Positions 1 to 6,082 of a stretch of DNA of 6,572 nt are shown here, piece by piece. The translations under genes were made by a program, and so were the position numbers. The number at the start of each line of letters is the position of its first letter. Position 1 is the stretch's first letter. The notes under the pieces are model-generated. The model was not told where the DNA came from. It made no database searches and worked only from the letters and a program-made list of their open reading frames with translations. Source of the stretch: an uncultured Lachnospiraceae bacterium (GTDB taxonomy: Bacteria; Bacillota_A; Clostridia; Lachnospirales; Lachnospiraceae); assembly GCA_900556645.1 (NCBI GenBank), contig USPJ01000071.1, positions 1 through 6,572 on the forward strand. The letters are read 5' to 3'.

Positions 1-74
1 TTTCTTGTGTATACATGCGTGGTATATAAAAATCAGTTATCGCTCACTTCGTCTCTATTCAGCAAACAGTAACA
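1..74. other. Region downstream of alr, no gene supported
   Basis: The 74 bases after the alr stop contain no convincing reading frame on either strand. On the minus strand GTTA and TTGCT could pair with AGCGA and TAAC across a 4-base bulge and a large loop, followed by a T5 run (27-31 region). This is too irregular to call a terminator. The leader or start of the next gene, often mazEF-like in this context, may lie beyond the edge. Confidence 0.4.
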
Positions 75-1229
75 TTATATTTCTTTCCCGTTTTTAATAT
101 AGACTCTCGGCACACGCGGGCTGATATCACAGGCAAACTCATAGGAAAATCTGCCACAGAGATCACCAATCTCCTCAATACCGATAAACTCATCCCCGTC
201 TCTGCCGATCAGTGTTACCTCATCGCCCTTCTTCACATCACCAATCTCAGTCACATCTACCATAAACTGGTCCATACAGACTCTTCCCCGAATAGGTGCT
301 TTTTTTCCGTGAATCAGCACCCAGCCTTTGTTGGATAAACTTCTGGGATAACCATCGCCATAGCCCACCGGAATGGTGGCAATCTTTTGCTCCTCTTTTA
401 AGATGTAGGTTCCACCGTAGCTGATGGTTCTTCCTGCTTCCAATGTTTTCACATGTACAATCTCGGATTTCAGTTCCATCACCGGTTCCAACGGAAGGCG
501 TTCTGTCTGTACCTCATCGGAAGGTAACAATCCATAGAGGATGATTCCTGCCCGCACCAAATCCATGTTTACCTCCGGCAAATCCATAATTCCCGCACTG
601 TTGGAGCAATGCTTCTTCGGAATAGACACGCCTCTCTCCTTCAGCATCTTTATCATCCTGTCATAACAGGCAATCTGACCTTTCGCATGGGTCTTATCCC
701 GTTCATCTGCCTTTGCAAAATGAGTAAATATTCCTTCGATTTCCAGATTCGGAAGCTTGCTGATTTTTTGGATTTCATCGGCACTCTCCTCGGTAATCTG
801 ATATCCAATCCGGCTCATGCCTGTATCCAGTTTAATATGTATCGACACCTTCTGATTCCGTTTTACCGCTACTTTTGACAGTTGTTTTGCAGTATCATAG
901 CTGAATATGGATGGAGAAATATGATATTCTATCATTTCCTCATAATCATCCGAAAAACTGTAACCCAGAATCAGAATCGGTTTTGTAATTCCATGTCTTC
1001 TCAGTATCAGTCCCTCTTCTATGGTTGCCACCGCAAATCCATAAAGATACGGTAACGGCTCTATTTCTTGGGCAATCTGTACTGCCCCATGCCCATATCC
1101 ATCGGTTTTAATCACTGCCATCACCTGGGTTCCCTCTTTGAGAATCCCGTGGATATTCTCCATGTTATGATATATTGCGTCCAAATCTATTTTTGCATAA
1201 ACCCGCCGGTATATTCTGTCTTTTTTCAC
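75..1229 (-). CDS. alr: Alanine racemase (PLP-dependent)
   Basis: Cytoplasmic enzyme interconverting L- and D-alanine, the D-Ala source for peptidoglycan. The 384-residue length is normal for the family. Seen: the PLP-lysine motif VIKTDGYGHG (K41) at the start of the TIM barrel; KLDTGMSRIG (K133, the position often carbamylated, and R140); VRAGIILYG with R226, expected to contact the pyridine nitrogen; and in the C-terminal beta domain SYGGTY with Y271, the expected catalytic tyrosine of the opposite subunit, then VCMDQ (318-320). Nothing essential is missing. The start is GTG, not ATG: GAGGT lies 6 bases upstream, and the next Met (residue 23) would cut into the first barrel strand. The GTG overlaps the nnr stop as GTGA, so translational coupling to nnr is likely. 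In many Firmicutes alr follows nnr, often with acpS before and mazEF after; acpS is absent here and the downstream gene is outside the window. Confidence 0.97.
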   Translation of the reverse strand: MKKDRIYRRVYAKIDLDAIYHNMENIHGILKEGTQVMAVIKTDGYGHGAVQIAQEIEPLPYLYGFAVATIEEGLILRRHGITKPILILGYSFSDDYEEMIEYHISPSIFSYDTAKQLSKVAVKRNQKVSIHIKLDTGMSRIGYQITEESADEIQKISKLPNLEIEGIFTHFAKADERDKTHAKGQIACYDRMIKMLKERGVSIPKKHCSNSAGIMDLPEVNMDLVRAGIILYGLLPSDEVQTERLPLEPVMELKSEIVHVKTLEAGRTISYGGTYILKEEQKIATIPVGYGDGYPRSLSNKGWVLIHGKKAPIRGRVCMDQFMVDVTEIGDVKKGDEVTLIGRDGDEFIGIEEIGDLCGRFSYEFACDISPRVPRVYIKNGKEI

Positions 1230-2710
1230 TTTGTTACCTCACTGATTCCATCTAAAATATCACTTGCCATCAGGCTGTAATGTCCTGCTTTTCCGGCTGC
1301 CGTATCCCCTGCTTTACCATGGAGATAAACGCCTAAAGCAGCCGCTGTTTCCGGCGATACACCGCCTGCCAGCAATCCTGCAATCATTCCCGTCAGCACA
1401 TCACCGCTTCCTCCTGTTGCCATCCCGTGATTTCCGGAAAGATTCACATAGGTTTTTCCATAAGGAATGCTGATAATGGTTCTGGCATCCTTCAACACGC
1501 AGATGACATTATACTCTCTGGCAAATTCCTCGGCGGTCAAAATCAGATTCTTTTTGATATAATCCACCGGTATATCTGCCAATCTTGCCATTTCTCCCAA
1601 GTGGGGAGTCACAATCAAATCGGTATGGGGCAGTTTTAACAGTTCCCGCTCCTTTGCCAGAAGATTCAAAGCATCCGCATCCAGTACCATAGGCACCGAT
1701 GCTGTCTTTAATACCGTTTTTAAGATATTTTCTGACAATGGACTCTGTCCCAGTCCCGGACCTACTACAATGACATCTGCCCAGTTTACCGCTTCTATCA
1801 AGGATTCCTTTTCTGCCTTTTTGCCCTCATAGGTTTGTATCAAAGCTTCCGGCAGCTTCGTATGAAGCATGGTTTTGTTATTTTCATGGGTGACAACCTT
1901 CACCAGCCCACAGCCGCATAAGTAGGCTGCCTTTGCCGAAAAATACGCAGCTCCTGCCATCTGTTCGTTCCCTGCAATCACCAAGACCTTTCCATAGGTA
2001 CCCTTGTTGGATTCCGCCTGTCTCTTTGGCAAACCTGTCAAATCTTCCTCTGTGAAAGCTATGGTCTGCGGCTCTTTTCCCAGAAAGCTTTCCTCTGTAA
2101 TTCCAATCTCTGCCACGGTGATTTTTCCTGCCGCCTCTGCTCCGGGATAGAGATTTAAACCTAATTTATTATATGCAAAGGTTACGGTGTGTTCCGCAAA
2201 GAAACTGCACCCCATGATTCTTCCGCTGTCGGAATGAATTCCCGAAGGAATGTCCACTGCCAGTTTATCTGCTGAAATCTCATTCATCTTTAAAATGGCA
2301 TCCCGATAGTTTCCCTCCACATCTCTGGAAAGTCCAATTCCAAAAATGGCATCTATTACCAGTGTATATTCTCTCTCCGGAATCTCTTTTTGGATTTCTA
2401 CGCCATAAGCGATAAGAATATCGTATTGTTGTTTTGTCTGAGGAGAACATTTTTCATAATCTCCCAACAGGCAAACCGTAACCTCTGCCCCCTTTTGTCT
2501 TAACATTCTGGCAACCGCCAGTCCGTCTCCGCCATTATTCCCGCATCCACAGACTATCAAGGTATGTCCTGTATTCAGACGTTCTTCTTCTATCACTTCC
2601 ACTACCTTTAAGGCTGCCCGCTCCATCAAAACCAGTGAGGAAACTCTAAAATGCTCTATGGTATTTGTATCCGCCTGTTTCATTTCTTTTGCATTTAAAA
2701 GATACTGCAT
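1226..2710 (-). CDS. nnr: Bifunctional NAD(P)H-hydrate epimerase / ADP-dependent NAD(P)H-hydrate dehydratase
   Basis: Metabolite-repair enzyme. The N-terminal YjeF_N domain epimerises R- and S-NAD(P)HX; the C-terminal ribokinase-like domain dehydrates S-NAD(P)HX back to NAD(P)H using ADP. Seen in 494 residues (usual for the fused form): CGCGNNGGDGLAVARML (about 54-70), DAIFGIGLSRDVEG (120-133) and VDIPSG (152-157) of the epimerase; then KGTYGKVLVIAG (236-247), VVGPGLGQS (315-323), VLDADALNLLA (342-352), TPHLGEMARL (368-377) and NHGMATGGSGDVLTG (427-441), with D437 the expected catalytic base. Both halves look intact. The ATG is preceded 6 bases upstream by AAGGAG. It follows a strong terminator by only about 20 bases, and no convincing promoter of its own is visible, so expression may depend on readthrough or on a promoter inside the preceding gene. 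The gene overlaps alr by four bases. Confidence 0.95.
   Translation of the reverse strand: MQYLLNAKEMKQADTNTIEHFRVSSLVLMERAALKVVEVIEEERLNTGHTLIVCGCGNNGGDGLAVARMLRQKGAEVTVCLLGDYEKCSPQTKQQYDILIAYGVEIQKEIPEREYTLVIDAIFGIGLSRDVEGNYRDAILKMNEISADKLAVDIPSGIHSDSGRIMGCSFFAEHTVTFAYNKLGLNLYPGAEAAGKITVAEIGITEESFLGKEPQTIAFTEEDLTGLPKRQAESNKGTYGKVLVIAGNEQMAGAAYFSAKAAYLCGCGLVKVVTHENNKTMLHTKLPEALIQTYEGKKAEKESLIEAVNWADVIVVGPGLGQSPLSENILKTVLKTASVPMVLDADALNLLAKERELLKLPHTDLIVTPHLGEMARLADIPVDYIKKNLILTAEEFAREYNVICVLKDARTIISIPYGKTYVNLSGNHGMATGGSGDVLTGMIAGLLAGGVSPETAAALGVYLHGKAGDTAAGKAGHYSLMASDILDGISEVTK
1236..1240 (-). promoter_or_regulatory. Ribosome binding site deciding the GTG start of alr
   Basis: GAGGT sits 6 bases before the GTG codon of alr, inside the last codons of nnr. 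It supports the GTG start and indicates that alr is translated from the nnr message, probably by ribosomes terminating at the overlapping TGA. Confidence 0.75.
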
Positions 2711-2716
2711 ATAATC

Positions 2717-2722
2717 TCCTTT
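2717..2722 (-). promoter_or_regulatory. Ribosome binding site of nnr in a small AU inverted repeat
   Basis: AAGGAG lies 6 bases before the nnr ATG. It is flanked by ATATAA (2723-2728) and TTATAT (2709-2714), which are perfect complements, so a weak 6-bp hairpin could present the site in its 8-base loop while holding the AU of the start codon in the stem. The repeat is certain; any effect on initiation is inference, and an all-AU stem of this size is marginally stable. Confidence 0.6.
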
Positions 2723-2732
2723 TTATATAGCC

Positions 2733-2760
2733 AAAAACGCTTTACCGTCACGGTAAAGCG
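2733..2760 (-). terminator. Intrinsic terminator with a stop codon as its loop
   Basis: On the minus strand a perfect 10-bp stem, CGCTTTACCG and CGGTAAAGCG, encloses a three-base loop TGA and is followed at once by five T. The 5' arm encodes the last residues (Ala-Leu-Pro) of the coiled-coil protein and the loop is its stop codon, so the terminator is partly coding. It should end the rex transcript before nnr. A ribosome at the stop codon would cover the hairpin, which could affect how well it works. Confidence 0.88.
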
Positions 2761-3398
2761 TCTCCTCCTTCTTTTGACTCGTTGCTGTCAGTTTCCTGCT
2801 CTTCCTGCTTTAAATCGAAAATATCAATAATCTGTGCACCAAAAATATCATGCATATAAGAATAGATTTCTTTGCTGTTAATCTCACGGTTCTGTTTTTT
2901 GATAATATTCTTTTTTAAGTCAATCCGCATCTGCTTAATCCATGCTGCGATTTCTTCGATTTCCTCGTTATTTGTCCGAAGCTTATCATAACAGAAATCC
3001 ATGCTGGCAAGCATCAAATCTTCGTTTTTTTCTTTGATTTGTTTTGGAAGCTCCAACAGTTCATCTTCACAGGCTTCGATTTTTTCGTTTACCTCATTGA
3101 TGAGCCGTTTATTTTCTTCCATCTTTTTTTGAAGAACCGGATCCTGATTTTCTTCGTTTTTCCCATCCATGTTGGCAACAATGCTCTCCATCAGGTTATT
3201 CTTAACCTTCTTTAAGTCCTTAATGTCCTGATTCGCCTGACCCTGTCTCGCCAACAAACCATTCAATTCCTCTTCAAATTGTTTGATTTCTTCTGATTTT
3301 CCGTGAATGGCAAACAAACGATGCCATTTCTGATCCAACACCAATATCGGGACCTTTTTGTCGTATAAGGCTCCTTTAAAATACTCCCGACTTTTCAT
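2748..3398 (-). CDS. Uncharacterised coiled-coil protein downstream of rex
   Basis: I do not recognise a named family. The 216 residues have no signal peptide, membrane span or nucleotide-binding motif, so the protein is probably cytosolic. Layout: an N-terminal segment with aromatic and hydrophobic residues (ALYDKKVPILVLDQKWHRLF, 10-29) that looks like a small folded cap; a long charged helical region (about 35-75 and 88-172) rich in Glu, Lys and Asn with coiled-coil character, interrupted near 76-88; a short hydrophobic patch (YMHDIFGAQIIDIFDL, 181-196); and a very acidic tail ending ALP. There are two cysteines (C110, C136). The ATG has AGGTGG 4 bases upstream and lies only 15 bases after the rex stop, so the two genes should share a message. 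The stop codon is the loop of the terminator that follows. The family may be conserved next to rex in Lachnospiraceae, but that is from memory and unverified. Real gene: quite sure; function: unknown. Confidence 0.85.
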   Translation of the reverse strand: MKSREYFKGALYDKKVPILVLDQKWHRLFAIHGKSEEIKQFEEELNGLLARQGQANQDIKDLKKVKNNLMESIVANMDGKNEENQDPVLQKKMEENKRLINEVNEKIEACEDELLELPKQIKEKNEDLMLASMDFCYDKLRTNNEEIEEIAAWIKQMRIDLKKNIIKKQNREINSKEIYSYMHDIFGAQIIDIFDLKQEEQETDSNESKEGGDALP

Positions 3399-3413
3399 AA
3401 ATCCACCTGAATT

Positions 3414-4055
3414 CTATTTTTCTTTTTCTTTTTGATTTTTCACGATATTATAGGAAAGCTGCATCAGACTGTCGGATAGGTGTACATTTTCCACCACCAC
3501 ATCTTCTGTCAGTTCCAAATCCACATGAGCAAAATTCCAGATTGCATGAACCCCGGAATCCACCAATCTATTGGCTATGGCATCTGCCTTTGATTTCGGC
3601 ATGGTCAAAGCTGCGATATCCACCTCATGCTCCTTTAAGAACTCTTCCAGTTCATCCAGCATATGTATTTTGATTCCTCGGATTTCTTTTCCTACCAAGG
3701 CAGGATTTACATCGAATAATGCAATGATTACAAAACCCAGCTTCTCAAATTTTACATAATTTGCCAGTGCCTGACCCAGATTACCGGCACCCACCACAAT
3801 AATGTTGTGTTTCTGGTTTAATCCCAGAATCTTGCCGATTTCTTCGTATAAAAACTTGACATTATATCCATATCCTTGCTGTCCGAATCCTCCAAAATTG
3901 TTCAAATCCTGACGAATCTGGGATGCAGTTACATTCATCCTGCTGCTCAGTTCATTGGAAGATATACGTTCTACACCTTCCTCCAGCATCTCTCCTAAAT
4001 ATCTATAATATCTTGGCATCCTTCGTATGACTGCCTGTGAAATTTCCTTTTCCAC
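3414..4055 (-). CDS. rex: Redox-sensing transcriptional repressor Rex
   Basis: Homodimeric repressor that binds operator DNA when NAD+ is high and lets go when NADH rises, controlling fermentation, NADH reoxidation and related genes in Gram-positive bacteria. The 213 residues match the family. Seen: an N-terminal winged helix (about 1-80) with the recognition region VTASQIRQDLNNFGGFG (42-58) and the wing GYGYNV; a Rossmann fold with VVGAGNLGQAL (87-97), the dinucleotide glycines being G89, G91 and G94, and the acidic strand end ALFDVNP (D115); WNFAHVDL (173-180), a variant of the usual NFAPV segment; and a C-terminal helix (193-206) of the domain-swapped kind. The start is GTG, with GGGAGG 7 bases upstream; the alternative Met at residue 13 would remove the first helix and has no well-spaced site. 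It has its own consensus promoter and is followed closely by the coiled-coil gene. Autoregulation is possible. Confidence 0.97.
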   Translation of the reverse strand: MEKEISQAVIRRMPRYYRYLGEMLEEGVERISSNELSSRMNVTASQIRQDLNNFGGFGQQGYGYNVKFLYEEIGKILGLNQKHNIIVVGAGNLGQALANYVKFEKLGFVIIALFDVNPALVGKEIRGIKIHMLDELEEFLKEHEVDIAALTMPKSKADAIANRLVDSGVHAIWNFAHVDLELTEDVVVENVHLSDSLMQLSYNIVKNQKEKEK

Positions 4056-4062
4056 TTTATTT

Positions 4063-4068
4063 CCTCCC
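4063..4068 (-). promoter_or_regulatory. Strong ribosome binding site deciding the GTG start of rex
   Basis: GGGAGG, 7 bases before the GTG codon, is close to the ideal anti-16S match and fixes the rex start at GTG rather than at the internal Met 13. The predicted leader between transcription start (about 4078) and the GTG is only about 22 bases, so there is no room for a riboswitch. Confidence 0.8.
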
Positions 4069-4084
4069 TAAGCCAACTATAGAC

Positions 4085-4113
4085 ATTATAAACATTTTCA
4101 ATTCGACTGTCAA
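4085..4113 (-). promoter_or_regulatory. Consensus SigA-type promoter of rex
   Basis: On the minus strand a perfect -35 box TTGACA (4108-4113) is separated by exactly 17 bases from a perfect -10 box TATAAT (4085-4090). Transcription should begin near 4078, about 23 bases before the rex GTG. The promoter lies wholly in the 70-base gap after the ABC-F gene; no terminator is visible in that gap, so messages from the ABC-F gene may also run into rex. Confidence 0.9.
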
Positions 4114-4120
4114 TGTGACA
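4108..4120. promoter_or_regulatory. Inverted repeat over the rex -35 box, possible operator
   Basis: TGTCA-CAT-TGACA on the minus strand is a perfect 5-bp inverted repeat with a 3-base centre, and its right arm is part of the -35 box TTGACA. A protein bound here would block RNA polymerase. The symmetry is directly visible, but the spacing does not fit the usual 18-bp Rex site and I cannot name a regulator. Chance symmetry is quite possible, since the -35 sequence supplies one arm. Confidence 0.35.
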
Positions 4121-4132
4121 AAAATTTAACTA
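4115..4132 (-). promoter_or_regulatory. Degenerate Rex-operator-like sequence upstream of the rex promoter
   Basis: The minus-strand stretch TAGTTAAATTTTTGTCAC matches the Rex operator consensus TTGTTAA-N4-TTAACAA at 10 of the 14 defined positions (left half 6 of 7, right half 4 of 7). It overlaps the end of the ABC-F gene and abuts the -35 box. AT-rich DNA gives such partial matches often, so this is a weak candidate for autoregulation only. Confidence 0.22.
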
Positions 4133-6042
4133 TCTTCCGATAACTCCTCCCACCGCTCATACAGAGCCTCCAGTTCTTCCGAAAATTTTATCCGCTGGCT
4201 GCTCAGTTCATTGAGTTTTGCAGAATTGGTAGCCACCTCCGGCTTCTGGCATTCCAAATCAATTTCTTCAATTTTATTTTCATAGTCTTCGATTTCATCT
4301 TCTACTTTTTTCAGCTCGTTGGCAATTTTTCTAAGCCTTGCCTGTTCCTGCTTCTGTTTCTGCCAATCCTGCTTATTCTCCGACTCGTCCTTTGTTTTTT
4401 CCCTAGTTTCCGACACCTCTTCATAAAGCTGTGTCATAGTATTTTTCTTTTCCAGATAGTAATCGTAATTACCGATATAATTGATAAGTTTTCCCTTTGT
4501 CAAATCCAAGATTCTGGTTGCCGTCCGATTGATAAAATAACGATCATGGGAGACAAACAATACCGTACCGGTATATTGATTCAACGCCGACTCCAAAATC
4601 TCTTTGGAAACAATATCCAGATGGTTGGTAGGCTCATCCAGAATCAGAAAATTAGCTTTGCCCAACATCAACTTTGCCAGCGAAACCCTGCCACGTTCTC
4701 CACCGCTTAAATCTTTAATCCGTTTAAAGACATCCTCATCCGTAAATAAAAAGGCAGCCAGAGTATTCCTCACCTGAGTATTGGTTAAATTTGGATAAGC
4801 GTCACTAATCTCTTCAAACAGGGTTTTGTCCATGTGGAGTACCTGATGTTCCTGATCATAATATCCGATGTATACGTTGCTTCCCAACCGGATACGCCCT
4901 GCATCCTCCGGCACCATCTCATTTAAAATTTTTAAAATGGTGGTTTTTCCGGTTCCGTTGTCTCCGATGAGAGCCACCCGCTCTCCCCGTTTGATTTCAA
5001 AATCTATGTCTTCAAACAGCCGGTTCTCTCCATAAGTTTTAGAAAGTCCCTCCACCTGTAAGACATCATTTCCGCTAACAATATTTGGCTCCAGCTTGAT
5101 TTTGATATCCGTATGCTCCTCCACAGGTTTGTCAATGCGTTCGATTTTATTCAACAGCTTCTCTCTGCTTTCCGCACGCTTGATGGATTTTTCCCGGTTG
5201 AAGGATTTCAGCTTGGTAATAACCTCTTCCTGATGTTTGATTTCTCTCTGCTGATTGTAGTACGCCTTGAGACGTTCCTCCCACAGTTTTTCTTTTTTTC
5301 CGGCATACTCCGAATAATTCCCCTGAAAAACCTCCAGCTTATGATTGGAAATATCAATGACCTTTGTTACCACCCGGTCCAAGAAGTAACGGTCATGGGA
5401 AACGATGACCACCGCTCCTTTGTAATTCATCAGAAAGGTTTCCAGCCATGCAATGGAATTCATGTCCAAATGGTTGGTAGGCTCATCCAAAAGAATCACA
5501 TCCGGTTTTGTGACCAACAGCCTGCCCAGTGCCACTCTGGTTTTTTGTCCTCCCGAAAGCTCGCTGATTTTTTTTCCATATTCTTCCTGAGAAAAACCCA
5601 GACCATTTAACACACCGTATATTTCACTTTTGTAAGAATATCCGCCTTCTAATTCAAAACGGTCTGCCAGCTTATGGTAGTCTTCCATATGCTGTTCCAG
5701 TTCTTTTCCATCTTTTTGGTGCATTTCCTCTTCCATCCGGCGAATGGTTTTCTCCATCTCCATGATGTCTTTTTTTACGGAAAATAATTCTTCTTCAATG
5801 GTCAGTTCTCCCTGCATATCCTGATGCTGTGCCAGATATCCCATGGTTTTTCCCTTGGAAAGAACCACTTCCCCTGTATCTGCCGACAACTCACCCACAA
5901 TAATCTTCAGCAGTGTGGATTTTCCTGCACCGTTGATTCCTACGATTGCCGCCTTCTCATAATCTTCGATATGGAAGGATGCATTCTTTATTATCTCATC
6001 TGTTCCAAATGATTTACTGATATTTTGAACGGATAGTATCAT
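4126..6042 (-). CDS. ydiF: ABC-F family ATPase, YdiF type (ribosome-associated translation factor)
   Basis: Soluble tandem ABC ATPase without membrane spans. ABC-F proteins bind the ribosomal E site and act on stalled or slow translation; some confer antibiotic resistance by target protection, but nothing here singles this one out as a resistance protein. Seen in 638 residues: ABC1 with Walker A GINGAGKST (35-43), signature LSGGQ (162-166), Walker B ILLDEP (183-188, E187) and SHD switch (215-217); an Arg/Lys-rich interdomain linker (about 230-320) of the P-site-tRNA-interacting type; ABC2 with GDNGTGKTT (360-368), LSGGE (445-449), LILDEP (466-471, E470) and SHD (498-500); and a charged C-terminal coiled coil (about 535-638). 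Both catalytic Glu are present. Start ATG has GAGGT 5 bases upstream. Length, N-terminus and C-terminal coiled coil resemble B. subtilis YdiF, which is also close to rex; the subfamily name rests on that resemblance and context. No clear promoter is visible in the short gap after icd. Confidence 0.93.
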   Translation of the reverse strand: MILSVQNISKSFGTDEIIKNASFHIEDYEKAAIVGINGAGKSTLLKIIVGELSADTGEVVLSKGKTMGYLAQHQDMQGELTIEEELFSVKKDIMEMEKTIRRMEEEMHQKDGKELEQHMEDYHKLADRFELEGGYSYKSEIYGVLNGLGFSQEEYGKKISELSGGQKTRVALGRLLVTKPDVILLDEPTNHLDMNSIAWLETFLMNYKGAVVIVSHDRYFLDRVVTKVIDISNHKLEVFQGNYSEYAGKKEKLWEERLKAYYNQQREIKHQEEVITKLKSFNREKSIKRAESREKLLNKIERIDKPVEEHTDIKIKLEPNIVSGNDVLQVEGLSKTYGENRLFEDIDFEIKRGERVALIGDNGTGKTTILKILNEMVPEDAGRIRLGSNVYIGYYDQEHQVLHMDKTLFEEISDAYPNLTNTQVRNTLAAFLFTDEDVFKRIKDLSGGERGRVSLAKLMLGKANFLILDEPTNHLDIVSKEILESALNQYTGTVLFVSHDRYFINRTATRILDLTKGKLINYIGNYDYYLEKKNTMTQLYEEVSETREKTKDESENKQDWQKQKQEQARLRKIANELKKVEDEIEDYENKIEEIDLECQKPEVATNSAKLNELSSQRIKFSEELEALYERWEELSEDS

Positions 6043-6082
6043 AATTTACCTCAATCACTTTTTTGTAATTCATCTTTGACGA

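Noticed and set aside
20..74. Bulged stem followed by a T-run after alr, as a terminator
   Set aside because: The pairing is two short blocks separated by a 4-base bulge with a loop of about 16 bases; too unstable to call.
2722..2756. Possible nnr promoter: GTGACG (in the hairpin) and TATAAA after the T-run, 18 bases apart
   Set aside because: The -35 match is only 4 of 6 and transcription would start about 5 bases before the ATG, after the ribosome binding site, so the message would lack it.
2800..2860. Extended -10-like sequence TGATATTTT with a TTTTTG box 16 bases upstream, inside the coiled-coil gene
   Set aside because: Weak match in AT-rich coding sequence; worth remembering if start-site mapping shows an internal promoter, but not supportable alone.
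5113..5610. Open frame of 165 codons on the plus strand inside the ABC-F gene
   Set aside because: It is fully antisense to a region with clear ABC motifs, its translation is rich in Phe, Leu and Gln typical of antisense frames, and it resembles no family I know. Other plus-strand frames at 609-878, 1068-1280, 1264-1473, 1427-1639, 3571-3759 and 5824-6012 are the same kind of shadow.
4126..6042. ABC-F protein as an antibiotic-resistance determinant (Vga, Lsa, Msr or OptrA type)
   Set aside because: Its length, C-terminal coiled coil and position beside rex fit the housekeeping YdiF type; there is no leader-peptide attenuator upstream and no mobile-element context.
6043..6082. Search for a promoter of the ABC-F gene between the icd terminator and its start
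   Set aside because: No pair of -35 and -10 boxes with acceptable spacing was found; only the ribosome binding site GAGGT (6048-6052) is clear. A promoter overlapping the terminator or inside icd cannot be excluded.
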